Source of the DNA: Microbacterium sp. H1-D42
GTDB taxonomy: Bacteria; Actinomycetota; Actinomycetes; Actinomycetales; Microbacteriaceae
Assembly: GCF_022637555.1 (NCBI RefSeq)
Contig: NZ_CP093342.1
Span: 186,001-250,000, forward strand
DNA: 64,000 bases
Direction of reading: 5' to 3'
Shown: piece by piece, positions 27,776-36,261 of the stretch
Numbering within the stretch: the stretch's first letter is position 1
How the letters are laid out: every line of letters begins with the position of its first letter
Program-made: the position numbers and the translations under genes
The notes under the pieces: model-generated
What the model saw: only the letters and a program-made list of their open reading frames with translations
Told to the model about the DNA's origin: nothing
Database searches by the model: none

Positions 27776-28677
27776 GACGTGCCTTCCGTGAGGAGTCCGC
27801 GACGGCGCAGCATCCGCCGCTCCAGCGGCCCGAAGAAAACGAGTTCGATGAGGATGCCGATCGTGAGGATCAGGATGATGGTTGAGAGGACACCGGCGAG
27901 ATCGGCGAGTTCACGAGACTGCTGCAGCATCGTGCCGAGGCCGAATCCGATCGAGCCGCCGATCGTGATGATCTCGGCCGCCATCAGCGAACGCCACGAG
28001 AAGGCCCACCCCTGCTTGATACCCGCGAGATAGCCGGGCAGAGCCGCGGGCAGCACGATGCGGGTCGCGGATTGCCAGCGGCTCGCGCCGAGCACCGTGC
28101 CGACCCGGCGCAGCTGCGGCGGCACCTGATCGATGCCGGCGAGCAGACCGTTGACGATCGAGGGAATCGCGCCCATCAGGATCACGAAGTAGACCGTGGC
28201 ATCCGAGAGACCGAACCAGATGATCGCGGCGGGCACCCAGGCAACCGAGGGAAGCACCTGCAGACCGGAGATCAGGGGACCTGCCGCACGACGAAGGAAG
28301 CCCCATTCGGCGAGCAGCAGACCGATCGGCGTGCCGACGACGACGGCGATCGCGAAACCCAGCACGCCGCGTTCGAGGCTGGTCAGCACCGCCTCCTGCA
28401 GACGGCCGCTCGCCCAGCCCTCGCCGAATGCGCCGAGCACCTGCGTGGGACCAGGGATGATGTCGGGTCGCGGCTGCGCGATCAGCACGTACGCCTGCCA
28501 CGCGGCGATGAGAACGATCAGCAGCACGATCGGAGGGAGCGCCTTCGAGAGGAACTCCTTGGCGCGGGGGGCCGCCACACGCTGCTCTGACTGCAGTCGG
28601 TCGAGACCCTGTTCGAGGTCGCGCAGGACGTCGGCCGGTGCCTCACGCGTCACGGTGAGTGTCGAATCACTGGGCAT
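27772..28677 (-). CDS. ABC permease, SsuC/TauC type
   Basis: The protein is 301 aa. About six membrane segments lie after a 45-residue cytoplasmic N-terminus. The EAA-type loop is RRVGTVLGASRWQSATRIVLPAALPGYLAGIKQGWAFSWRSLMAAEII. The family imports sulfonates, taurine, nitrate or similar anions. ATG at 28677 overlaps the ATPase stop by 11 nt. Its place inside the cys operon suggests sulfonate or sulfate-ester uptake. Confidence 0.88.
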   Translation of the reverse strand: MPSDSTLTVTREAPADVLRDLEQGLDRLQSEQRVAAPRAKEFLSKALPPIVLLIVLIAAWQAYVLIAQPRPDIIPGPTQVLGAFGEGWASGRLQEAVLTSLERGVLGFAIAVVVGTPIGLLLAEWGFLRRAAGPLISGLQVLPSVAWVPAAIIWFGLSDATVYFVILMGAIPSIVNGLLAGIDQVPPQLRRVGTVLGASRWQSATRIVLPAALPGYLAGIKQGWAFSWRSLMAAEIITIGGSIGFGLGTMLQQSRELADLAGVLSTIILILTIGILIELVFFGPLERRMLRRRGLLTEGTS

Positions 28678-29509
28678 TGCGACGGATCTCCTTGCGCAGC
28701 TCGGCGGTGATCTCGGTCGCGAGCGCCGCGACTTCGGGCGACTCGATGCGCCGACCCTTCGTCGCCGCGATCCGCCATTCACCCGCGATGCGGCCGGGAC
28801 GGCTGGACAGCAGGATGACCCGCTGCCCGAGCCGTGCTGCCTCGCGCACATTGTGCGTGACGAACACGATGGTGCGCCCTGTTGCCCGCCACACCCGTTC
28901 GAGCTCTTCGTGCAGGAGGTCGCGGGTGATGGCGTCGAGCGCCGCGAACGGCTCGTCCATCAGCAGCACAGCACGCTCCTGCGCGAGTGCTCGCGCGAGC
29001 GCCACGCGCTGGCGCATGCCACCGGAGAGCTCGTGCGGACGCCTCTCCGCGGCATCCGCGAGGTTCACCGTCGACAGCAGGCGCAGTGCTTCTTCGCGGC
29101 GCTCGGCGCGAGCGACACCACGCAGACGCAGGGCGAGCTCGACGTTGCCTCGAGCGCTCAACCACGGCATGAGCGCGGACTCCTGGAACATGACGGCCGC
29201 CCCGCCGTCTGGGGTCGTGATCTCGCCCGCGCTCGGGCGCTCCAGGCCCGCGATGAGGTTCAGCAGGGTGGACTTGCCGCAACCAGACGCACCGAGCAGG
29301 CAGACGAACTCACCGGGCGCGATGTCGAGAGAGACGTCGTCGAGCACGACAGGACCGGTGCCGTAGCGCTTGGAGACGTGCGAGATGCGAACCGAAGGAT
29401 CGACGGGTGCTGCGGGCGCGGCAGGCAGCGCGATGCCGTCGAAGCTCGGGGCGATCGGGCGGGTCTGCGCAGGAGCATCCGATCGAATCGCGGTGTCGCC
29501 CCTGGTCAT
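28667..29509 (-). CDS. ABC ATPase, SsuB/TauB type
   Basis: The protein is 280 aa. Walker A is LLGASGCGKSTLLNLIAGLE, the signature HELSGGMRQRVALARALA, Walker B AVLLMDEPFAALDAITRD and the switch His FVTHNVREAARLGQRVILL. About 40 residues of unstructured N-terminus precede the domain. It energises the permease at 27772-28677. It overlaps the substrate-binding gene by 4 nt. Confidence 0.92.
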   Translation of the reverse strand: MTRGDTAIRSDAPAQTRPIAPSFDGIALPAAPAAPVDPSVRISHVSKRYGTGPVVLDDVSLDIAPGEFVCLLGASGCGKSTLLNLIAGLERPSAGEITTPDGGAAVMFQESALMPWLSARGNVELALRLRGVARAERREEALRLLSTVNLADAAERRPHELSGGMRQRVALARALAQERAVLLMDEPFAALDAITRDLLHEELERVWRATGRTIVFVTHNVREAARLGQRVILLSSRPGRIAGEWRIAATKGRRIESPEVAALATEITAELRKEIRRNAQ

Positions 29510-30570
29510 TTCTTCGCCCCCAAGCCCGCATCGTCGACCTCTTCCGCCCTCGACTCCGCGAGCAGACCGTTGAGTGCCCGCAGGTCGAACAGGCCCGCGA
29601 TCGAGCCGTCCTTCTGCGTTCCGGCGGCGACGCCGTTCTCGACGAGGGCGGCGAAGGCGTCCGCGTGCGGGTCGGGAGAGAATGTCACGTTCTCAAGGGC
29701 CCGCGCGAGCACGTCGTCGTCGAGGGGCTTGCCGGTAGCGGCCTCCAGCGCGGCGTTGATCGCGCCTGGCACCTGGTCGGGGTTCTCATCGATCCATGCG
29801 AGCGCGGCCAGGTGCCCGGAAAGCAGGTCTTCGACGACATCCGGGTGCTGCGCCGCGAACTCCGCACGCACGAGCAGCACGGTCGTCGGGAATGCTCCAT
29901 CCGGCCACAGCTCGCTCTCGTCGACGAGAACGTGCGCGCCGCCCTCGATCACGAGACGCGATACCCACGGCTCTGGCAGCCAGGCGCCATCGAGCGCGCC
30001 CTGCTGGAACAGCGTGAGCGTCTGCGCGTTCTCGGTCGGCGTGACCTGCACGTCCCCGCCGCCCGAGGTCGTCGTCTCGAAGCCCTCTTCCTTCAGCCAG
30101 CTGCGCAGTGCGACATCTTGAGTGTTCCCGAGCTGCGGGGTTGCGAGGGTGGTGCCGGCAAGGTCAGCGGGCGTGTCGATCCCGTCGCGGACGACGAGGG
30201 CCGCACCGCCGGAGGTCGCACCCGCGATCACCCTGGCGGAGGCGCCGCCTGACTGGATGAAGGTGTTGATCGACGGGTTCGGCCCGATGTAGGCCGCGTC
30301 GATCGCACCTGCCGACAGCGCCTCGACCACCGCAGGGCCTGCGTTGAAGACCTGCTCCTGCACGGTCACGTCACCCAGCGCCTCATCGAAGAGGCCCTCT
30401 TCGATGCCGATCAGCGCAGGGGCGTGCGTGACGTTCGCGAAGTAGCCGAGGCGCAGCTCGGACACCTCGCTCGGCGCGGCATCGGCGGAAGACGAGGCGC
30501 ACCCCGCGAGCATCGCCATGGCCAGTCCGAGGGTGACAGCGGTCGTGGTGATGCGAGTGGGGGTGTTCAT
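29506..30570 (-). CDS. ABC substrate-binding lipoprotein, SsuA-like (sulfonate type)
   Basis: The protein is 354 aa. The lipobox is LAMAMLAGC with the lipidated Cys at position 24. The NMT1/THI5-like fold shows LRLGYFANVTHAPALIGIEEGLFDEAL, AGPAVVEALSAGAIDAAYIGPNP, DLAGTTLATPQLGNTQDVALRSWL and DGAWLPEPWVSRLV. The YFANVTHA start is characteristic of actinobacterial binding proteins found with cys genes. Its ligand is probably an alkanesulfonate, or possibly sulfate; this cannot be decided from sequence. It is separated from cysN by 34 nt. Confidence 0.88.
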   Translation of the reverse strand: MNTPTRITTTAVTLGLAMAMLAGCASSSADAAPSEVSELRLGYFANVTHAPALIGIEEGLFDEALGDVTVQEQVFNAGPAVVEALSAGAIDAAYIGPNPSINTFIQSGGASARVIAGATSGGAALVVRDGIDTPADLAGTTLATPQLGNTQDVALRSWLKEEGFETTTSGGGDVQVTPTENAQTLTLFQQGALDGAWLPEPWVSRLVIEGGAHVLVDESELWPDGAFPTTVLLVRAEFAAQHPDVVEDLLSGHLAALAWIDENPDQVPGAINAALEAATGKPLDDDVLARALENVTFSPDPHADAFAALVENGVAAGTQKDGSIAGLFDLRALNGLLAESRAEEVDDAGLGAKK

Positions 30571-30604
30571 GTCGCCTCCTTCAGGCGGTCGGTGGTGCGA
30601 AAAG

Positions 30605-31936
30605 TCAGTCGAGGTCGACGACAGTGGCGGCGGCGAGGGTGGCGCCGTCGACGGGGTGGATGATCAGGAGGGAACCCGATTCGCGGTGCCGGGCGTATGG
30701 CTCCACCGGCAGATCGGCTGCGAACCGCAGGCGCACGCGGCCGATCTCGTTGGCCGCGAGTGCGTCGGCCTTCTCGTGCGAGAGGGTGTCGAGGTCGCGT
30801 CGTGACGTCACCTCGGCGACGAGGCCCTGCACGGTGGCGGTGCCGTGCTTCACGAGCACGCGGTCGCCGCCGCGCAGCGGACGAGAGTCGAGCTGGAACA
30901 CCTCGACCTCGGCCTCGCGCAGCCCGGTGGGAAGCGTCCCGGACGCGGCGATCACAGCGCCACGCGCCGCATCCACCTCGTCGGCCAGGGTGAGGGCGAC
31001 CGACTGTCCGGCGCGAGCCGCGGATGCCTCCACGCCGGCGATCCGGATGCCGGTGACCGTCGTCTCCCAGGCGCCGGGGTACACGGCGACCCGCTCGCCG
31101 ACGCGCACCGTGCCCGAGGCGATGCGTCCAGCGAAACCGCGGTAGTCGCGCAGGCGCTCCGCCTCTGCGGGGTCCTGCGCGTACTCGGGGGAGAGTCCGC
31201 CCTGCGGGCGGATGACCGACTGCACCGGCAGGCGAAGCGCTTCGTCATCGCGCGCGCCGATGGCCGGCAGCGTCTCGAGCAGATCGAGCAGCGTCGGGCC
31301 GTCGTGCCACGGCGTCCGGGGCGAGAGCTCCACGATGTTGTCACCGTCCAGTGCCGAGACCGGCAGAACGTGCGGCGCCTCAAGGGCGAGCGAGGTGGCC
31401 ACACGATGGACGTCGTCCTCGATGGCGCGGAAGGCGGTCTCGTCGAAGTCGATCAGGTCGATCTTGTTCACCGCGATGATCACGTGCGGCACGCGCAGCA
31501 ACGACACCACCGCAAGATGGCGGCGGGTCTGCTCGGAGACACCGCGACGGGCGTCGACCAGCACGATGACGGCATCGGCCGTCGCCGCACCCGTGACCAT
31601 GTTGCGGGTGTACTGCACGTGGCCGGGGCAGTCGGCGAGGATGAAGCTGCGGGTGTCGGTGGCCAGATACCGGTAGGCGACATCGATCGTGATGCCCTGC
31701 TCGCGCTCTGCGCGCAGGCCGTCTGTCAGCAGCGCGAAGTCGAACTCGCCGTGCGCGAAGCCGCGCTCCGCCGAGGTGCGGGCGATCTGCGCGAGCTGGT
31801 CGGCGAGAATGCCCTTCGTGTCGTGCAGGAGACGGCCGACGAGCGTGGACTTGCCGTCGTCGACAGAGCCCGCTGTGGCGAAGCGGAAGAGGGTGCTCTG
31901 CGGAGTGATCGTGCTCTGCGGTGTGATCGTGCTCAT
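30605..31936 (-). CDS. cysN: Sulfate adenylyltransferase large subunit (GTPase)
   Basis: The protein is 443 aa. It is a translation-factor-type GTPase: G1 GSVDDGKSTLVGRLL, G2 region EREQGITIDVAYRYL, G3 DCPGHVQYTRNM, G4 VNKIDLID, then two beta-barrel domains. With CysD it forms APS from sulfate and ATP, driven by GTP hydrolysis. The length has no room for a CysC APS-kinase domain, in keeping with an APS-reducing pathway. The N-terminus contains an exact in-frame duplication STITPQ-STITPQ. It shares one base with cysD (TGATG). Confidence 0.95.
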   Translation of the reverse strand: MSTITPQSTITPQSTLFRFATAGSVDDGKSTLVGRLLHDTKGILADQLAQIARTSAERGFAHGEFDFALLTDGLRAEREQGITIDVAYRYLATDTRSFILADCPGHVQYTRNMVTGAATADAVIVLVDARRGVSEQTRRHLAVVSLLRVPHVIIAVNKIDLIDFDETAFRAIEDDVHRVATSLALEAPHVLPVSALDGDNIVELSPRTPWHDGPTLLDLLETLPAIGARDDEALRLPVQSVIRPQGGLSPEYAQDPAEAERLRDYRGFAGRIASGTVRVGERVAVYPGAWETTVTGIRIAGVEASAARAGQSVALTLADEVDAARGAVIAASGTLPTGLREAEVEVFQLDSRPLRGGDRVLVKHGTATVQGLVAEVTSRRDLDTLSHEKADALAANEIGRVRLRFAADLPVEPYARHRESGSLLIIHPVDGATLAAATVVDLD

Positions 31937-32886
31937 CAGAAGTAGCCAATCTTCTTGCGGTCTTCCATGGCGGCCTCGCTGATGCGGTCATCTGCACGCG
32001 TGGCGCCGCGTTCGGTCAGAGTGGACTGGGCGACTTCGCTGACGATCGCGGCGATGTCGGCAGCATCCGATTCCACAGCCCCTGTGCAGCTCGAATCGCC
32101 CACCGTGCGGTACCGGACGCTCCGTGAGACGATCGCTTCCCCCTCTCGAGGCTGGGAGTGCTCAGTCACGGCCCACCACATGCCGTCACGGCGGAACACG
32201 TCACGGTCGGCTGCGAAGTACAGCGGCGGCAGCGCGATGTTCTCGCGCTCGACGTAGCGCCAGATGTCGAGCTCCGTCCAGTTCGAGATCGGGAAGGCAC
32301 GCACATGCTGGCCAGGCAGATGGCGGCCGTTGTACAGGCTCCACAGCTCTGGACGCTGATTGCGCGGGTCCCACTGCCCGAACTCATCACGCAGCGAGAT
32401 GATGCGCTCTTTCGCGCGGGCCTTGTCTTCGTCGCGGCGGGCGCCGCCGAACACGGCATCGTGCCTGCCGGCGGCGATGGCGTCGCGCAAGGGCTGCGTC
32501 TGCAGGGTGTTGCGGGTGCCGTCTGCGCGCTCGGCGAGACGCCCGTCATCGATGAACGACTGCACGCTCGCGACCTCGAGGCGCAGGCCGAGCCGAGCAA
32601 CCGTCTGGTCGCGGAACGCGATCACCTCGGGGAAGTTGTGCCCAGTGTCGACGTGCAGCACCGGGAAGGGGATGCGTCCGGGGGAGAAGGCCCTCGCCGC
32701 CAGGTGCAGCACGACCACCGAGTCCTTGCCGCCCGAGAACAGCAGCACGGGTCGCTCGAACTCGGCGACGACCTCGCGGATGATGTGGATCGCCTCGGCC
32801 TCGAGCAGGTCGAGAGTGGTGAGCGCTTCCTCGTGAGTCAGCGCCTTCTCGTCCGTCAGCGAAGGTGCGGAGGTCAGAGTGGTCAT
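31936..32886 (-). CDS. cysD: Sulfate adenylyltransferase small subunit
   Basis: The protein is 316 aa. The PP-loop is PVLLFSGGKDSVVVLHLAARAF, followed by VLHVDTGHNFPEVIAFRD, FGGARRDEDKARAKERI and FPISNWTELDIWRYV. The C-terminus EDRKKIGYF is the CysD hallmark. It catalyses the adenylyl transfer of ATP sulfurylase with CysN. ATG at 32886 overlaps cysH as ATGA; a few residues of upstream extension are possible but have no ribosome-binding site. Confidence 0.95.
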   Translation of the reverse strand: MTTLTSAPSLTDEKALTHEEALTTLDLLEAEAIHIIREVVAEFERPVLLFSGGKDSVVVLHLAARAFSPGRIPFPVLHVDTGHNFPEVIAFRDQTVARLGLRLEVASVQSFIDDGRLAERADGTRNTLQTQPLRDAIAAGRHDAVFGGARRDEDKARAKERIISLRDEFGQWDPRNQRPELWSLYNGRHLPGQHVRAFPISNWTELDIWRYVERENIALPPLYFAADRDVFRRDGMWWAVTEHSQPREGEAIVSRSVRYRTVGDSSCTGAVESDAADIAAIVSEVAQSTLTERGATRADDRISEAAMEDRKKIGYF

Positions 32887-33614
32887 TCGTGGAGCCCGCA
32901 TTCTGTCTTGGCGGTGCCGGCCCAGCGGCCGGATCGGGGGTCTTCTCCCGGAGCGACCGGGCGTGTGCAGGGGGCGCAGCCGATCGAGGGGTAGCCGCTC
33001 TCGATGAGCGGGTTCACCACCACGTCATGCTTGGCGGCGTAGGCGGTCAGGTCGTCGAAGCTCCACGCCGCGACCGGGTTCACCTTCACCAGGCCGTTGC
33101 GCTCGTCCCAGGTCACGAGTGGCGTGCCGATGCGCGTGGGCGCCTCATCGCGGCGCACGCCGGTGAACCACACCTCGTAGTCGCCGAGAGCCCGCTGCAG
33201 CGGAGCCACCTTGCGGCGCGCGCAGCACAGCGCAGGGTCGCGGTCGAACAGGTTCGCACCGTAAGTGGCGTCCTGCTCGCGCACGGTCTGCTCGGGCTTC
33301 ACATCGACGATGCGCACATCCAGCGTGCGGGCGACCTCGTCGCGGGTGAACGTCGTCTCGAGGAAGTGGTACCCGGTGTCGAGGAACAGCACGTCCACCC
33401 CTGGGATCTGCGCTGCCACCAGGTGCGGCAGCGCAGCATCCGCCATCGAGCACGCCACCGCCGCCTGACGCAGGCCGAAGTTCGCGGCCACCCACGCCAC
33501 CACCTCGGCAGGGCCTGCCTCATCGGGCTGCCCGCTGCGCAGCTCACGCGCTCCGCGCTCGGCGAGGGTCCGCAACTCGTCGGCGTCGCGCAGGTTGATC
33601 GTCGAAAGGGTCAT
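32883..33614 (-). CDS. cysH: APS-type adenylyl-sulfate reductase
   Basis: The protein is 243 aa. The PP-loop-like N-terminus is AAVACSMADAALPHLVA, with DVLFLDTGYHFLETTFTRDEV. The 4Fe-4S ligands are the pairs in DPALCCARRK and GCAPCTRP, and the catalytic Cys lies in the C-terminal ECGLHE. The two CC/CxxC pairs mark the iron-sulfur APS-reducing class over the PAPS class, consistent with no APS kinase in the operon. It produces sulfite using thioredoxin or a similar donor. It overlaps both neighbours by 4 nt. Confidence 0.94.
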   Translation of the reverse strand: MTLSTINLRDADELRTLAERGARELRSGQPDEAGPAEVVAWVAANFGLRQAAVACSMADAALPHLVAAQIPGVDVLFLDTGYHFLETTFTRDEVARTLDVRIVDVKPEQTVREQDATYGANLFDRDPALCCARRKVAPLQRALGDYEVWFTGVRRDEAPTRIGTPLVTWDERNGLVKVNPVAAWSFDDLTAYAAKHDVVVNPLIESGYPSIGCAPCTRPVAPGEDPRSGRWAGTAKTECGLHE

Positions 33615-35332
33615 CCGAGCGCCTCCTCATCGGCGCGGTGCGCCCAGTGCGCGAAGGTCTCGTCAGCGTCGCGATCGTCGAGGTAGCGGCGCAGCACGCG
33701 CTCCGCATAGTCCGCGATCCCGTCGGCGGGCACCTTCAGCCCGCGCACGGTGCGGCCGAGCCCCGCCTCGGGGTTTCCGTCGGTGGCGAGGCCGCCGCCG
33801 AGATGCACCTGATAGCCGGGCACCTTGTTGCCGTCGTCGTCGGTGATCAGCTGACCCTTCAGGCCGATGTCGGCGGTCTGGATGCGCGCGCACGAGTTCG
33901 GGCATCCGTTCACGTGCAGCGAGATCGGGCGGCCGATCTCGGGCTCGAGGTGCCCAAGGCGCTGCTCGAGCTGCTCGATCGCCTGCGCCGCATTGACCTT
34001 CGTCTCGACGATCGCGAGCTTGCAGAACTCGATTCCGGTGCAGGCGATCGTGCCGCGGCGGAACAGGCTCGGCCGCGATGGCAGGCCCAGCTCGTCGAGG
34101 CCGGCGACGACGGCATCCACCCGCTCCTTCTCGATATCCAGCACGAGCACCTTCTGGAACGCGGTCGTGCGGATGCGCTGCGAGCCGTTCGCCTCGGCGA
34201 GGTCGGCGAGCTTCGTCAGCGTCGTGCCGGACAGGCGCCCGACCGTGGTCGCGGCGCCGATGAAGTACCGGCCGTCCTTCTGGCGGTGCACGCCGACGTG
34301 GTCGGGCGAGCCCACCGGCGCCGGCGGCGGCGGGCCGTCGGGCAGCGGTGCGTCGAGGTACTCGGTCTCGAGCACCTCGCGCAGCTTCTCGGGGCCCCAG
34401 TCGGCGAGCAGGAACTTCATGCGGGCCTTGTTGCGCAGCCGGCGGTAGCCGTAGTCGCGGAACAGCGCGGTCACCCCTCGCCACACCTCGGCGACCCGCT
34501 CAGGCGGCACGAAGGCGCCGAGGCGCTCGCCGAGGCGCGGCACCGCAGCCAGGGCGCCGCCGACCCACAGGTCGTAGCCGATGCCGAGGGTCGGATGCTC
34601 GAGGGCGACGAACGAGCAGTCGTTGATCTCGTGCACGACGTCCTGACTCGGATGCCCGGTGATCGCAGTCTTGTACTTGCGCGGCAGATTCGAGAACTGC
34701 GGGTCGCCGATGTGCTCGTCGATGATCTCGCGCAGCTGCGGCGTCGGGTCGATCAACTCGTCGACGGCGATGCCGGCGACAGGGGACGCCAGGAACGTGC
34801 GAGGCACGTCGCCGCATGCCTCGGTGGTGTCGAGGCCGACCTCGGCCAGGCGCCGCCAGATCTCGGGCACGTCCTCGATGCGCACCCAGTGCAGCTGCAC
34901 GTTCTGCCGGTCGGTGATGTCGGCGATGTCGCGGCCGAACTCGGTGGCCAGTCCGCCGATCACCCGCAGTTGTGCGGTGGTCAGCTGCCCGCCGTCGAGG
35001 CGCAGCCGCATCATGAAGAACTCGTCCTCGAGCTCGTGCGGCTCGAGCTGCGCGGTGCGCCCGCCGTCGATGCCCGGCTTGCGCTGCGTGTACAGCCCCC
35101 ACCAGCGGAAACGTCCACGCAGGTCGGTCGGGTCGATCGAGGCGAAGCCGTTCTTCGAGTAGATCGTCTCGATCCGGTGACGCACGTTGAGCCCGTCGTC
35201 AGCCGCCTTGATCTCTTCGTTCTCGTTGAGCGGCGCCGTGCCGTCGACCGCCCACTGCCCGTGCGGCTTGGTCGGCACACGGGACGTGCGGGTGCGGGCG
35301 CCGCGCACCGGGGCTGCGGATTCGGAAGTCAT
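33611..35332 (-). CDS. sir: Ferredoxin-dependent sulfite (nitrite/sulfite) reductase
   Basis: The protein is 573 aa. Duplicated ferredoxin-like half-domains surround the siroheme site; the iron-sulfur/siroheme ligands are in GTIACTGIEFCKLAIVETK and HVNGCPNSCARIQTADIG. DRQNVQLHWVRIEDVPEIW and VQDIG-like segments match actinobacterial Sir/NirA. It reduces sulfite to sulfide with six electrons from ferredoxin. The cys context favours sulfite over nitrite. ATG at 35332 lacks a Shine-Dalgarno and lies 7 nt after a TACGTT -10 box, suggesting a leaderless transcript. Confidence 0.93.
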   Translation of the reverse strand: MTSESAAPVRGARTRTSRVPTKPHGQWAVDGTAPLNENEEIKAADDGLNVRHRIETIYSKNGFASIDPTDLRGRFRWWGLYTQRKPGIDGGRTAQLEPHELEDEFFMMRLRLDGGQLTTAQLRVIGGLATEFGRDIADITDRQNVQLHWVRIEDVPEIWRRLAEVGLDTTEACGDVPRTFLASPVAGIAVDELIDPTPQLREIIDEHIGDPQFSNLPRKYKTAITGHPSQDVVHEINDCSFVALEHPTLGIGYDLWVGGALAAVPRLGERLGAFVPPERVAEVWRGVTALFRDYGYRRLRNKARMKFLLADWGPEKLREVLETEYLDAPLPDGPPPPAPVGSPDHVGVHRQKDGRYFIGAATTVGRLSGTTLTKLADLAEANGSQRIRTTAFQKVLVLDIEKERVDAVVAGLDELGLPSRPSLFRRGTIACTGIEFCKLAIVETKVNAAQAIEQLEQRLGHLEPEIGRPISLHVNGCPNSCARIQTADIGLKGQLITDDDGNKVPGYQVHLGGGLATDGNPEAGLGRTVRGLKVPADGIADYAERVLRRYLDDRDADETFAHWAHRADEEALG

Positions 35333-35339
35333 GCGGGCA

Positions 35340-35369
35340 AACGTAAAACGCGCACCCCGTGCCGGTCAC
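35340..35369 (-). promoter_or_regulatory. Candidate leaderless promoter of the sulfur operon
   Basis: On the minus strand, GTGACC (35364-35369), an 18-nt spacer, then TACGTT (35340-35345), 7 nt before the sir ATG. Transcription would start at or beside the start codon. The small dyad CCGTG-N5-CACGG (35357-35371) overlaps the -35 and could be a regulator site. Confidence 0.45.
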
Positions 35370-35408
35370 GGCATTTCTTCGTGTGACGAAACGCGCGGAC
35401 ACGTCACG

Positions 35409-36167
35409 TCATATTCGGTCAGAGAGTCCCGAACCGCGGTGCAATGTGCATTCGGAGTATCGTGCCACGACCAGGTCGACGAGCTCCGTCGGCGGCTCGG
35501 AGTCAGGCCCGGAGCCGGTCCCGGAGTCAATGGCCGCCGCGCCGTCGAGCAGCGGAGCCGTGATCGCATGGTCGCCGGCCTGACGGCCGGCGAGGTCGAA
35601 GAAGAAGCCGCGGGCGAGCAGGTAGGTGGCGACGTCGGCATGTGGATGCTGTCGCAGCACATCGGGGAGAGTGGGCGTGCGAGCCGCCAGGTACGCGGTG
35701 ATGACCTCTCGGCCGGTGACCTCGGCGAGCAGGGCGGATTGCTGCTCAGCATCCGACACCGAGCGGGGATCGCGCGACCCGGCCACGGCGAGCACGATCG
35801 GAACGTCCGGCTCCTGCACGACCCCGGTCTGTTCGAGCTCGGCAATGCGCGCTGCCAGCACCCGCGCCAGCCGCACGTCAGGTCCGAGAGGTGCGGTGAC
35901 GACCACCTCGTCGCGGCCTGCGGCCGCCTGCCCGAGATCGACGCGCACATGGAAGCCCTGCGAGAGCAGCAGCGGCACGACCACCGTCGGCCCGGTTGAT
36001 GCTGCCACGGCCGTGACGGCATCCGGCTGCTGCACGTCGACGAACGCGGCACGCACATCGACGTCGGGCAGTCGCTCGGCGACGGCGGCGACCAGCGCCG
36101 CGATCGCCGCAGCGCCGTCGGGATCGGACGTGCCGTGCGACACGGCGAGCAGAGCAGGACGGGACAT
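35409..36167 (-). CDS. Sirohydrochlorin chelatase, CbiX/SirB type
   Basis: The protein is 252 aa. The start MSRPALLAVSHGTSDPDG carries the first metal-binding His, and VVVPLLLSQGFHVRVDL the second. The sequence contains the tandem half-domains of a long-form CbiX (second half IVLAVAGSRDPRSVSDAEQQS). It inserts Fe into sirohydrochlorin to give siroheme for the adjacent reductase. ATG at 36167 was chosen over an upstream in-frame start because MSRPALL is where homologs begin. It lies 76 nt upstream of sir, with a possible separate promoter in between. Confidence 0.88.
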   Translation of the reverse strand: MSRPALLAVSHGTSDPDGAAAIAALVAAVAERLPDVDVRAAFVDVQQPDAVTAVAASTGPTVVVPLLLSQGFHVRVDLGQAAAGRDEVVVTAPLGPDVRLARVLAARIAELEQTGVVQEPDVPIVLAVAGSRDPRSVSDAEQQSALLAEVTGREVITAYLAARTPTLPDVLRQHPHADVATYLLARGFFFDLAGRQAGDHAITAPLLDGAAAIDSGTGSGPDSEPPTELVDLVVARYSECTLHRGSGLSDRI

Positions 36168-36261
36168 GGCCTGGAAGTCTAGGCCGGCCACAGCGTCACC
36201 GCGCGCGTGTCCGTCATATGCCGACGCGCACGCCGGCGAGCCCTGGGCGCAGCTTCTGACC

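Noticed and set aside
33638..35386. 582-residue plus-strand ORF opposite sir
   Set aside because: The minus strand has the siroheme and iron-sulfur motifs of sulfite reductase.
35361..35403. Possible riboswitch before sir
   Set aside because: Only small dyads are present; the gap of 76 nt is too short for a known sulfur-related riboswitch.
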